Source: a bacterium (GTDB lineage: Bacteria; Sumerlaeota; Sumerlaeia; MVZB01). Taken from it: 6,531 bases of DNA. This document shows, piece by piece, positions 1 to 6,171 of this stretch. The stretch spans positions 1 through 6,531 of the forward strand of contig JAMCWS010000408.1 of NCBI GenBank assembly GCA_023480605.1, in the 5' to 3' direction. Below the pieces are notes generated by a model. The model was given only the letters and a program-made list of their open reading frames with translations, was not told the origin of the DNA and did no database searches. Each line of letters opens with the position of its first letter. Position 1 is the first letter of the stretch. The translations under genes and the position numbers were made by a program.

Positions 1-391
1 CGTCGCCCTGCAACACGCACAGCGCCACGCCGGCCGGCAAGGCCAGCGCCAGGGATCGGGGGCGACCGGCCAGCCCGCGGGCCAGGAACAACCGATAGGC
101 CGAATAATTGGCCTGATAAACCATCCGACGCATGTAACCGTAGGTCAGACGCGCGGCGGGGATGAGGTGATCGAGCACGAGTTCCGGAAAATAACCCACG
201 GCCATGCCCTGGGTCAGCACGGTGTAGACCATGTCGATGTCGCCGGCGCTGGCGAGGCTGGCGCCGCGGCGATCGAGAGAGCGCCGGTCAGGGTCCCCGG
301 TCGTTTCGCGCGCATAAACCTCGGCGGCCGTTTTTCGGATGACCATCCCCGCGCCGCGTGGAATGATATTGCGCGTCGATCGGGGTAGCAT
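1..391 (-). pseudogene. GT2-family glycosyltransferase, C-terminal part only (5'-truncated; runs off left edge)
   Basis: Read on the minus strand from ATG at 391, the frame stays open to the window edge (130 codons) and spells the second half of a family 2 glycosyltransferase. It has a GAGMVIRK segment (codons about 18-25), then SLASAGDIDM with the acidic GDxDM motif, then GYFPELVLDHLIPAARL. That order is typical of HpsE-like GT2 enzymes, which transfer sugars from nucleotide sugars during polysaccharide synthesis. The last codons (SLALALPAGVALCVL) are hydrophobic and may start a membrane-associated tail. The first half of the GT-A domain, with the nucleotide-binding DDGS/DxD region, should lie upstream at positions above 391. 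No such sequence is there: the frame is open only to 493 (stop at 496-494), and galT starts at 509 on the other strand. ATG391 has no ribosome binding site. I therefore read it as a truncated remnant. A small functional protein cannot be excluded. The family call is firm; the pseudogene status is inference. Confidence 0.62.
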
Positions 392-436
392 CGCGGCGCG
401 GAAAGCGCCGTCAATGGCGCGCACCGAGTGCCGTGC

Positions 437-467
437 TTGCAAATCGAAATGCGATCGACCATAGTAT
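437..467 (+). promoter_or_regulatory. Weak candidate promoter upstream of galT
   Basis: TTGCAA (437-442) and TAGTAT (462-467) resemble -35 and -10 boxes. The spacer is 19 nt, longer than the preferred 17. The distance to the galT start at 509 fits a short leader. This is a pattern match only. No operator was recognised nearby. Confidence 0.22.
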
Positions 468-508
468 GGCGGACTTGTCCAGGACCGATGTAGTCACGGG
501 ATGGAAAC

Positions 509-1554
509 ATGGAATTCGACCCCAGCGATCACCCCCACCGGCGTTATAATCTTTTAACGGGCGAATGGGTGCTGGTGTCGCCTCATCGTACCAAACGTCC
601 CTGGCAGGGCAAGCAGGAGACGGTCGCCCCCGACCGCCGGCCGGTTCACGACCCCAAGTGTTACCTGTGCCCGGGTAATCGGCGTGCCGGCGACGCGGTT
701 AATCCGGTGTACGAAAGCACGTTCGTTTTTACCAATGACTTTGCCGCCCTGTTGCCCGAGGTGCCACCGGCGCCCGAAGCGGGCGACCCGTTGCTGCGGT
801 ACGAGAGCGAACACGGCACCTGCCGGGTGATCTGCTTCTCACCGCGCCACGACCTTACCATGGCCGAAATGGAACCGGAAGCAAAGTCATCGACCTGTGG
901 GCCGAACAGGTGGTCGACCTCGGCGCCACCTACCGGTGGGTGCAGGTGTTCGAGAACAAAGGCGAGGTCATGGGGTGTTCGAATCCTCATCCGCACGGCC
1001 AGATCTGGGCCGGCAGCGCGCTGCCCAACGAACCGGCCCGTGAGGACGCCCGCCAGCGCGAATACCTCGCCGCGCACGGCCGGCCGCTCTTGTGCGATTA
1101 CGAGCAGCTGGAGCGCGGGCGGCGCGAGCGGGTGGTGGTCGAAAACGAGTACTGGCTGGCGGCGGTACCGTTCTGGGCGATCTGGCCCTACGAGATACTG
1201 CTGCTGCCGCGCCGTCACATGCTGCGCCTGCCCGAGTTGGAAGGCTCCGAACGCGACGCGCTGGCCGAGATTATGAAGGCCCTGCTCGTGCGATATGACA
1301 ATTTATTCGAAACCACGTTTCCCTATTCGATGGGTTGGCACGGCGCGCCGACGGATGGCGGCGACTACGCGCACTGGCAGCTCCACGCGCATTACTATCC
1401 GCCGCTGCTCCGTTCGGCGACGGTTAAAAAGTTCCTCGTGGGTTACGAGATGCTGAGCGAAGTTCAGCGTGACCTGACCGCCGAACAGGCCGCCGATCGC
1501 CTGCGTCGCCTGCCCGGGGTGCACTACAAGCAAACCGGCGCCGCCGGAAGATAA
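509..1554 (+). pseudogene. galT: Galactose-1-phosphate uridylyltransferase, frameshifted
   Basis: GalT exchanges galactose-1-phosphate with UDP-glucose, giving glucose-1-phosphate and UDP-galactose (Leloir pathway, cytoplasm). The N-terminal part (509 to about 883, 125 residues) starts MEFDPSDHPHRRYN and carries CYLC (C51, C54) and CFSPRH (H114), which match zinc ligands C52, C55 and H115 of E. coli GalT. The rest lies in the next frame (about 883-1554). It holds SNPHPHGQIWA, with the catalytic HPH at about 988-996 (nucleophile His codon 994-996), then MGWHGAP, HWQLHAHYYPPLLRSATV and the usual C-terminus. The two parts add up to about 350 residues, the normal length (E. coli 348). The frame breaks at 881-888. 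Against the E. coli protein about 7 nt are missing there, so a ribosome staying in the first frame would read unrelated residues to 1276. The break separates the zinc ligands from the catalytic histidine. Neither half has an internal stop, so the lesion is recent, an assembly error, or (less likely) bypassed. The start is preceded only by a weak purine stretch. galK follows after 25 nt. Confidence 0.9.
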
Positions 1555-1566
1555 TCAGCCCTCGCG

Positions 1567-1573
1567 AAAGGAA
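1567..1573 (+). promoter_or_regulatory. Ribosome binding site of galK
   Basis: AAAGGAA ends 6 nt before ATG1580. It is the best Shine-Dalgarno sequence in the window. It fixes the galK start and lets galK be translated independently of the broken galT upstream. Confidence 0.6.
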
Positions 1574-1579
1574 TCCGCC

Positions 1580-2722
1580 ATGAACCTCGAGCAAAAAGTC
1601 CGTGACGCCTTCAAAAGCCGTTTCGCGGGGCAGCCGGCCATGATCGTCCGTGCGCCGGGACGGGTCAACCTGATCGGCGAACACACCGACTACAACGACG
1701 GCTTCGTGATGCCGATGGCCATCGACCGCTCGGTGTGGATCGCGTTGCGCCCCGCCCAGGGCCGGCGGGTGACGGTCCATTCCCTGGATTTCGACAAGCG
1801 GGATTCCTTCGCGCTGGAGGGATTGCAGAAGAACCAGTCGAAGTGGCTGGAGTATCTCAAGGGGGTGGCGTGGGTGCTTCAGGAAGCGGGCTACACGCTG
1901 GCCGGCTGGGAGGGGGTGCTCACCAGTGACGTGCCGATCGGCGCGGGGCTGTCGTCGTCGGCGGCGCTGGAATTGGCGACGGCGCGGGCCTTCCAGGCCG
2001 TCTCGGGTTTCGATTGGGAGCCCAAAAAGATGGCGCTGCTGGGCCAGCGGGCCGAGAACAAATGGGTGGGCGTCAATTGCGGCATCATGGACCAGCTCAT
2101 CTCGGCCGCCGGGAAAGCGGGGCACGCGCTGCTGATCGACTGCCGCTCGCTCGACTGTCAGCCGGCGCCCCTGCCGGCGGGCGTTGCCGTCGTCATCCTC
2201 GACACGGCCACGCGCCGGGGGCTCGACAGTTCGGCCTATAACGAGCGGCGCTTGCAATGCGAAACGGTGGCGAAATTTTTCGGGGTCAAGGCCTTGCGCG
2301 ACGTCGACGTTGCAACCTTCGAAGCGCGCCAGGGCGAATTGGAGGACGTCTTCCGGCGGCGGGCCCGGCATGTCATCACCGAAGACGACCGGACGCTCAA
2401 GGCCGCCGAAGCCTTGCGCCGGGGGGACATCGGCGCCCTGGGCCGGCTTCTGGACGCGAGCCACGCCAGCCTGCGCGACGACTACGAGGTTTCGTGCCAA
2501 GAACTCAACGCCATGGTGGATTGCGCGCGGGACGCGGCCGGTTGCTTGGGGGCGCGGATGACGGGGGCGGGATTCGGCGGCTGCGCGGTGGCCTTGGTCG
2601 AGGAGGCGCGGGCCGAGGTCTTCGCGCAGAGCGTTACCGCCAATTATGAAAAGGCGGTCAACTTAAAGCCTCACATTTACGTCTGCCAGGCCGCCGAAGG
2701 GGCCGAAGCCCGCCCAGCGTGA
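1580..2722 (+). CDS. galK: Galactokinase
   Basis: Galactokinase phosphorylates alpha-D-galactose at C1 with ATP, the first committed Leloir step, in the cytoplasm. The 380-residue product has the usual length and all GHMP-kinase landmarks in order. The galactokinase signature GRVNLIGEHTDYNDG lies at residues 27-41, with R28 matching the transition-state arginine and E34, H35 and D37 contacting the sugar. The ATP-binding loop VPIGAGLSSSAALELA is at 118-133. NCGIMDQLIS at 166-175 contains D171, equivalent to the catalytic aspartate. The third GHMP motif, RMTGAGFGGC, is at 326-335. SHASLRDDYEVS and the final YVCQAAEG also match the family. The start has an AAAGGAA ribosome binding site 25 nt after the galT stop, so the pair is probably one galTK transcript. 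The gene shows no damage, unlike galT. With galT broken, its product galactose-1-phosphate could accumulate unless another uridylyltransferase exists. The stop lies 40 nt from the end of the convergent pseudopilin gene, and no clear terminator hairpin is visible between them. Confidence 0.97.
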   Translation: MNLEQKVRDAFKSRFAGQPAMIVRAPGRVNLIGEHTDYNDGFVMPMAIDRSVWIALRPAQGRRVTVHSLDFDKRDSFALEGLQKNQSKWLEYLKGVAWVLQEAGYTLAGWEGVLTSDVPIGAGLSSSAALELATARAFQAVSGFDWEPKKMALLGQRAENKWVGVNCGIMDQLISAAGKAGHALLIDCRSLDCQPAPLPAGVAVVILDTATRRGLDSSAYNERRLQCETVAKFFGVKALRDVDVATFEARQGELEDVFRRRARHVITEDDRTLKAAEALRRGDIGALGRLLDASHASLRDDYEVSCQELNAMVDCARDAAGCLGARMTGAGFGGCAVALVEEARAEVFAQSVTANYEKAVNLKPHIYVCQAAEGAEARPA

Positions 2723-2762
2723 GGCCCCCGCGTATCAAGGCCGCGAGCAACGGGCGGTACGG

Positions 2763-3437
2763 TCAGAAGACCGCGCTTTCGAGCATGGCGCCGGCGTTGT
2801 CCATGCCGCCGCGCGAACCGGTGTAGATATTGCCCGTCGAAATGGTGCCGTTGGTGGGATCGTACGAGCGGAAGACCGTGCCCATCGCGCCGATGCTGTT
2901 GGGGTAGCCGCCGGGCTTGTTGTCGTTGGCGCTGTAAAGCTTACCGATGAAATTATCGGGGCCGACGGAGAAAAGAAGCCATCCGGCCTGGTCCGGATCG
3001 ACACGCCGCTCGGGCCGCAACGGATGGCGCGAGTTGATCAGCCAGGAGGTCTGGACGGGGTCGTAATACTCGACCGTGTTGAGCGGCGAACCGATGCGAA
3101 TCTCAAAGATATCGACTGAAACGGTGGTGAGATAGGCGATGGGGGTCGTCAGAACCGAGTAATGTTCGGGGCGAGTTTCAATTTCGGCCATGTATGCGTA
3201 GGGGCGTGTGCTGCGCCGGTAAGGATAGTGATTGTTGTCGACGTGATAAGACTCGATGGCGGTGGTCATGTTGCGCAGATCGCTCTTCATCCGGGCGACG
3301 TTGGCGCGCGTGCGTGCCTCGATCATGTTGGGCACGGCGATTGAGGCCAGAATGGCAATGATGCTGACGACGACGAGTAATTCAATCAGCGTAAAGCCGT
3401 CCATGGATGGACGATTCGGCCGGTCATTGGCAAGCAT
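2763..3437 (-). CDS. Prepilin-type pseudopilin (GspG-like, type II secretion/type IV pilus family)
   Basis: The product has a class III prepilin leader. A short basic segment ends in Gly, followed by FTLIELLVVVSIIAILASIA, with Glu at mature position 5. A prepilin peptidase would cut between G14 and F15 and methylate the new N-terminal Phe. The roughly 20-residue hydrophobic helix then anchors the protein in the membrane or a pseudopilus. NVARMKSDLRNMTTAIESYHVDNNHYP continues the amphipathic helix in the GspG manner. The globular C-terminal part contains LLFSVGPDNF, a motif common in GspG-like proteins of environmental bacteria. I prefer ATG3437 (224 residues): GGAG lies 8 nt upstream and the leader is then a normal 14 residues. 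The longer ATG3455 (230 residues) has no ribosome binding site. A promoter at 3510-3538 fits either. No secretion ATPase, secretin or prepilin peptidase gene is adjacent, so it is an orphan here. It could be a minor pilin or a surface protein; the exact role is unknown. Confidence 0.9.
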   Translation of the reverse strand: MLANDRPNRPSMDGFTLIELLVVVSIIAILASIAVPNMIEARTRANVARMKSDLRNMTTAIESYHVDNNHYPYRRSTRPYAYMAEIETRPEHYSVLTTPIAYLTTVSVDIFEIRIGSPLNTVEYYDPVQTSWLINSRHPLRPERRVDPDQAGWLLFSVGPDNFIGKLYSANDNKPGGYPNSIGAMGTVFRSYDPTNGTISTGNIYTGSRGGMDNAGAMLESAVF

Positions 3438-3445
3438 GTCAAAAG

Positions 3446-3449
3446 CTCC
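3446..3449 (-). promoter_or_regulatory. Ribosome binding site deciding the pseudopilin start
   Basis: CTCC on the plus strand reads GGAG on the minus strand, 8 nt before ATG3437. This favours the inner start over ATG3455, whose upstream sequence has no purine-rich site. Confidence 0.5.
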
Positions 3450-3509
3450 GATCATGTGGACGAAGGCAGGCGCCGCCCCAGCCGAGCCGCGGCGGACGGC
3501 GACTCGGTA

Positions 3510-3538
3510 AGTGTATGTTCGAACGCCCGATAAGTCAA
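3510..3538 (-). promoter_or_regulatory. Sigma70-type promoter of the pseudopilin gene
   Basis: On the minus strand, TTGACT (3538-3533) and TACACT (3515-3510) are separated by exactly 17 nt. They match the -35 consensus at 5 of 6 and the -10 consensus at 4 of 6 positions. Transcription would start near 3503, giving a leader of about 65 nt before ATG3437. This is the best promoter match I see in the window. Confidence 0.5.
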
Positions 3539-3605
3539 TCTTTGGTAGGCAATGACAGGCTTTAATCCATCACTCTTTACACACAAAGGCACGGAGACGC
3601 AAAAA

Positions 3606-3635
3606 AAATGGCTTTGCGCGAAATGGCTTTGCGCG
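3606..3635. repeat. Exact tandem duplication, 2 x 15 bp
   Basis: The unit AAATGGCTTTGCGCG occurs twice back to back (3606-3620 and 3621-3635) without a mismatch. It overlaps the inner end of the left arm of the inverted-repeat element, so AAATGGC appears twice on the left and once, inverted, on the right. It is probably a slippage duplication. Confidence 0.85.
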
Positions 3636-3670
3636 AGCTTGCGTGGATATTGACAGTTGAACAATCTTGT

Positions 3671-3687
3671 CACCCACTGAGAGGGTG
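3671..3687. repeat. Small hairpin inside the intergenic element
   Basis: CACCC (3671-3675) pairs with GGGTG (3683-3687) around a 7-nt loop. Just before it, TGACA (3651-3655) can pair with TGTCA (3668-3672). The two stems share bases 3671-3672, so they would be alternatives. No T-run follows, so it does not look like an intrinsic terminator. Confidence 0.3.
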
Positions 3688-3798
3688 GATATATTTGTGA
3701 GCCATTTGTCATCGTGTCTTTGTGTGAGCAACGATATGCTCCGCTCTGAAAGATCGAGGTGACACACACCCGGCGAGACGGGACGGCGAACGAAGTCC

Positions 3799-3827
3799 TT
3801 GATTTTGGCGCGCCGACCTTTGAAAAT
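3799..3827 (+). promoter_or_regulatory. Candidate promoter of the GH57 gene
   Basis: TTGATT (3799-3804) and GAAAAT (3822-3827) are 17 nt apart and each match consensus at 4 of 6 positions. Transcription would begin near 3834. That is downstream of ATG3830, so it agrees with translation starting at ATG3875 instead. The match is modest. Confidence 0.28.
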
Positions 3828-3874
3828 TAATGAGTCGGTTTACTCGTTCAAACCCGCTCAATCGGACAAAAAAC

Positions 3875-6040
3875 ATGGGACAAACGTGCCACTTCCTGTT
3901 CGGCATTCACAATCATCAGCCCGTGGGCAATTTCGAGTCGGTATTCGAGAAAGCCTTCGAACTGGCGTATCTGCCGTTTATTCAGGTTCTCGAACGCCAT
4001 CCCAAGATCCGCATCGCCATGCATTTCAGCGGCTGCCTGCTCGATTATCTCATCCCGCACCACCCCGAATACATCGAGATGGTCAAGGAACTGGGGGCGC
4101 GCGGGCAGATCGAGTTCATGACCGGCGCCTATTATGAACCTATCCTGCCGATCGTCCCCGACCATGACAAGGTCGGCCAGATCCGCAAACTGAGCGACAC
4201 GATCGAGAAATACATGGGGCAGCGTCCCGTCGGCATGTGGCTGGCCGAGCGGGTGTGGGAGCCTCACCTGCCGCGCACGATGGCCGAGGCGGGGGTGAAA
4301 TACTGCGTTCTCGACGACACGCATTTCAAGTGCTCGGGCCTGACCGAGCGCGAGTGCTTCGGCTATTACATCACCGACGAACTGGACAGTTCGGTGGTTT
4401 TATTCCCAATCCTGGAGAAATTTCGTTACACGATTCCCTTCCAGGCGCCGGCCGAGACGGTCGAATACATCCGGCGCTTCGCGGCGGCCGCCGACCGCCC
4501 CCTACTGGCCGTCATGGCCGACGACGGCGAAAAGTTCGGCATCTGGCCCGAAACCAACCGCCATTGTTATCAGAACAGCTGGCTGGAGGATTTTTTCAGC
4601 GTCATCGAAGAGCGTGCCGACGAATTCCCGATGATCCACTTCCGCGAAGCGCTCGAAAGCCACGAACCCTTGGGCCGGATCTACCTGCCGACGGCCAGTT
4701 ACTTCGAAATGATGGAGTGGGCTCTGCCGGCCGGGGCGATTCATCGCTATGAGCGCGCGCAAGAAGAAATCCGGAACCACCAGTTGTCGGATGCGGTGGG
4801 GGCGTTTTTTCGCGGCGGCTTCTGGCGCAACTTCATGGCCAAGTACCCCGAAAGCAACCAGATACATAAAAAGATGCTCTACATCAGCCGGCGAATCGCC
4901 AAGGCGATCGAAGCCCAACCGACCGACCAGGCGTTGCACAGCGCCCAGGAATTCCTCTGGCGGGGCCAGTGCAATTGCGCTTACTGGCACGGCGTTTTCG
5001 GCGGACTGTACCTGGCCCATCTGCGTCACGCGCTGCACCGCAATCTCAACATCGCCCATCGGTTGCTAGGCGAGATCCAGCACGGGGGCGCCCCGTGGCT
5101 GACGATCGAACGGCTGGACTACGACGCCGACACGCACGAGGAACTGGTCATCGAAACCGACCAGTGGGGGTTGGTCGTGGCGCCGCGGCTGGGAGGCGTT
5201 TTGCAGGAGGTCAACTATAAGCCGCGCGACCTGAACCTGGCCGACACGCTGGCGCGGCGCGAAGAGGCCTACCACCGTCTGGTCGCCGGCGCCGTCGTCC
5301 GTCAGGAAACGCAGGACGGGGCCGAGTCGATCCACGGCGCCCCACGCGCCAAGGAGAAGGGGCTGGAGCGGCTGTTGCGCTACGACACCTATCGGCGCCT
5401 GTTCGCGATCGATCATTTCTTCCCGGCCGAGACCTCGTTCGAGGACTACGCGGCCATGCGCCACCGGGAGATCGGCGATTTCGTCACGGAGGCCTACCAG
5501 GATCGCCCGACACTGAGCGGCAAGACGGTGATGGTATCGCTGCGGCGCGACGGGCGGCTCGACACGGCCGAAGGCCCGCGCGGACTGCGCCTGAGCAAGC
5601 ATCTTCACGTGGCGGCCGGCAACCAGCCGCTTGTCTTCGTATACACCATCAAGAATATCTCGGGCGCGGTCATCGACGCCGTCTGGGGAGTGGAGTTCAA
5701 CGTCAACCTGCTGGCCGGCGACGCCCATGACCGCTACCCCTTCGTCGAGGGGCGCGAAGTGCGCGACCGCCGCCTGGTCGGCGAAGAAGCCACCGAGGAG
5801 ACGCGCGTGTTCGGACTGATTGACGAGTGGATGGACGTGCGGGTGCGGTTCGAGCTGGCCAATCCGGCGCGGCTGTGGCGCACCGCCATCGAAACCGTGT
5901 CGGCCTCGGAAGACGGCTTCGAGCGCGTCTACCAGGGGACGACCCTTCTGCCCAACTGGCTCATACACCTTGGCCCGGGCGAAGAGCGCACCGAACGGAT
6001 CGAGGTGGCCTGCATGCCCTGGCGGATGGCGGCGGCTTGA
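3875..6040 (+). CDS. GH57 4-alpha-glucanotransferase / alpha-amylase family protein
   Basis: The 721-residue product belongs to glycoside hydrolase family 57. Enzymes of this type cut alpha-1,4-glucans and pass the fragment to another glucan (4-alpha-glucanotransferase) or to water (amylase), with retention. All five family motifs are visible: HNHQP (12-16), GQIEFMTG (77-84), WLAERVWEP (122-130), ADDGEKFGIWPE (215-226) and YLPTASYFEMMEW (270-282). E125 and D217 line up with nucleophile E123 and acid/base D214 of the Thermococcus litoralis enzyme. The catalytic barrel is followed by the helical middle domain (RGGFWRNFMAKYPESNQIHK at about 313-332, YWHGVFGGLY at 370-379) and a C-terminal beta-sandwich of the DUF1926 type. 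No signal peptide is seen, so it is probably cytoplasmic and acts on glycogen or maltodextrins. ATG3875 gives MGQTCHFLFGIHNHQP, matching the family N-terminus, with a weak GGA 8 nt upstream. ATG3830 would add 15 polar residues without a ribosome binding site. Transferase versus hydrolase activity cannot be told from sequence. Confidence 0.94.
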   Translation: MGQTCHFLFGIHNHQPVGNFESVFEKAFELAYLPFIQVLERHPKIRIAMHFSGCLLDYLIPHHPEYIEMVKELGARGQIEFMTGAYYEPILPIVPDHDKVGQIRKLSDTIEKYMGQRPVGMWLAERVWEPHLPRTMAEAGVKYCVLDDTHFKCSGLTERECFGYYITDELDSSVVLFPILEKFRYTIPFQAPAETVEYIRRFAAAADRPLLAVMADDGEKFGIWPETNRHCYQNSWLEDFFSVIEERADEFPMIHFREALESHEPLGRIYLPTASYFEMMEWALPAGAIHRYERAQEEIRNHQLSDAVGAFFRGGFWRNFMAKYPESNQIHKKMLYISRRIAKAIEAQPTDQALHSAQEFLWRGQCNCAYWHGVFGGLYLAHLRHALHRNLNIAHRLLGEIQHGGAPWLTIERLDYDADTHEELVIETDQWGLVVAPRLGGVLQEVNYKPRDLNLADTLARREEAYHRLVAGAVVRQETQDGAESIHGAPRAKEKGLERLLRYDTYRRLFAIDHFFPAETSFEDYAAMRHREIGDFVTEAYQDRPTLSGKTVMVSLRRDGRLDTAEGPRGLRLSKHLHVAAGNQPLVFVYTIKNISGAVIDAVWGVEFNVNLLAGDAHDRYPFVEGREVRDRRLVGEEATEETRVFGLIDEWMDVRVRFELANPARLWRTAIETVSASEDGFERVYQGTTLLPNWLIHLGPGEERTERIEVACMPWRMAAA

Positions 6041-6171
6041 ATGAATCCATCGGGCGTAAGGGACGGTAATAAGGAATTGGATTCGCGGCGCGGATTGTGG
6101 TCAACTCGTGATCGTCGTCTGCGCCCGTGCGCGTGATCGACCAATGCCTTGGGCCGCCGGATTTCGCGTCC

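Larger units (their letters stand above)
3580..3726. repeat. Imperfect inverted-repeat element (MITE- or REP-like)
   Basis: The left arm (3580-3612) starts CACACAAAGGCACG and ends AAATGGC. The right arm (3701-3726), read as its reverse complement, starts CACACAAAGACACG and ends AAATGGC. The arms share a 9-nt exact outer end, CACG, GAC and a 7-nt exact inner end. The left arm has a few extra A residues (an 8-A run at 3601-3608). About 88 nt lie between the arms, so the whole could fold into one long stem. Sequences of the CACAAAGGCACGGAGACGCAAA type occur, as far as I recall, as dispersed intergenic repeats in several environmental bacterial genomes. No transposase is present. It could be a non-autonomous mobile element, a transcribed structured RNA or a decayed repeat; the sequence alone cannot say which. 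Confidence 0.5.
3456..3829. other. Divergent intergenic region between the pseudopilin and GH57 genes
   Basis: These 374 nt hold no convincing gene. They contain the pseudopilin promoter (3510-3538), an imperfect inverted-repeat element (3580-3726) with an exact tandem repeat inside (3606-3635), small hairpins (3651-3672, 3671-3687, 3726-3741) and a possible GH57 promoter (3799-3827). Parts of 3560-3720 look more AT-rich than the flanking genes and read in every frame as low-complexity peptide, which suggests a non-coding element. Confidence 0.7.

Noticed and set aside
875..895. Programmed -1 ribosomal frameshift in galT
   Set aside because: The site GAAGCAAAGTC is not a canonical X XXY YYZ slippery heptamer and I see no strong stem-loop or internal Shine-Dalgarno just beside it. 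GalT is not known to use frameshifting, and the missing length argues for a deletion.
1424..2500. Long minus-strand open frame (358 codons) opposite galT and galK
   Set aside because: It lies antisense to clearly conserved galT and galK codons, is rich in Arg/Pro/Gln as expected of a high-GC shadow frame, and shows no domain motif.
2723..2762. Bidirectional terminator between galK and the convergent pseudopilin gene
   Set aside because: Only a 4-bp CGCG pairing is visible and there is no T-run on either strand.
3580..3726. CRISPR array
   Set aside because: There are only two adjacent copies of a 15-bp unit with no spacer between them, and the longer arms are inverted, not direct. No cas gene is present.
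3452..3769. Possible small minus-strand genes (105 and 65 codons) in the intergenic region
   Set aside because: They read through the inverted repeat and the tandem repeat, give low-complexity peptides and have no ribosome binding site. Such frames are common false genes inside dispersed repeats.
5066..5968. Minus-strand open frame of 300 codons opposite the GH57 C-terminal domain
   Set aside because: It is antisense to a well-supported coding sequence and its composition is typical of the complementary strand of a GC-rich gene. No family resemblance was seen.
6041..6136. 31-codon open frame starting directly after the GH57 stop
   Set aside because: It has no own ribosome binding site, no recognisable motif and an Arg-rich random-looking composition.
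6041..6171. Promoter or terminator between the GH57 and permease genes
   Set aside because: No pair of boxes with acceptable spacing and no stable hairpin with a T-run was found. The GCGC-CCGT-GCGC stem at 6121-6132 is too short.
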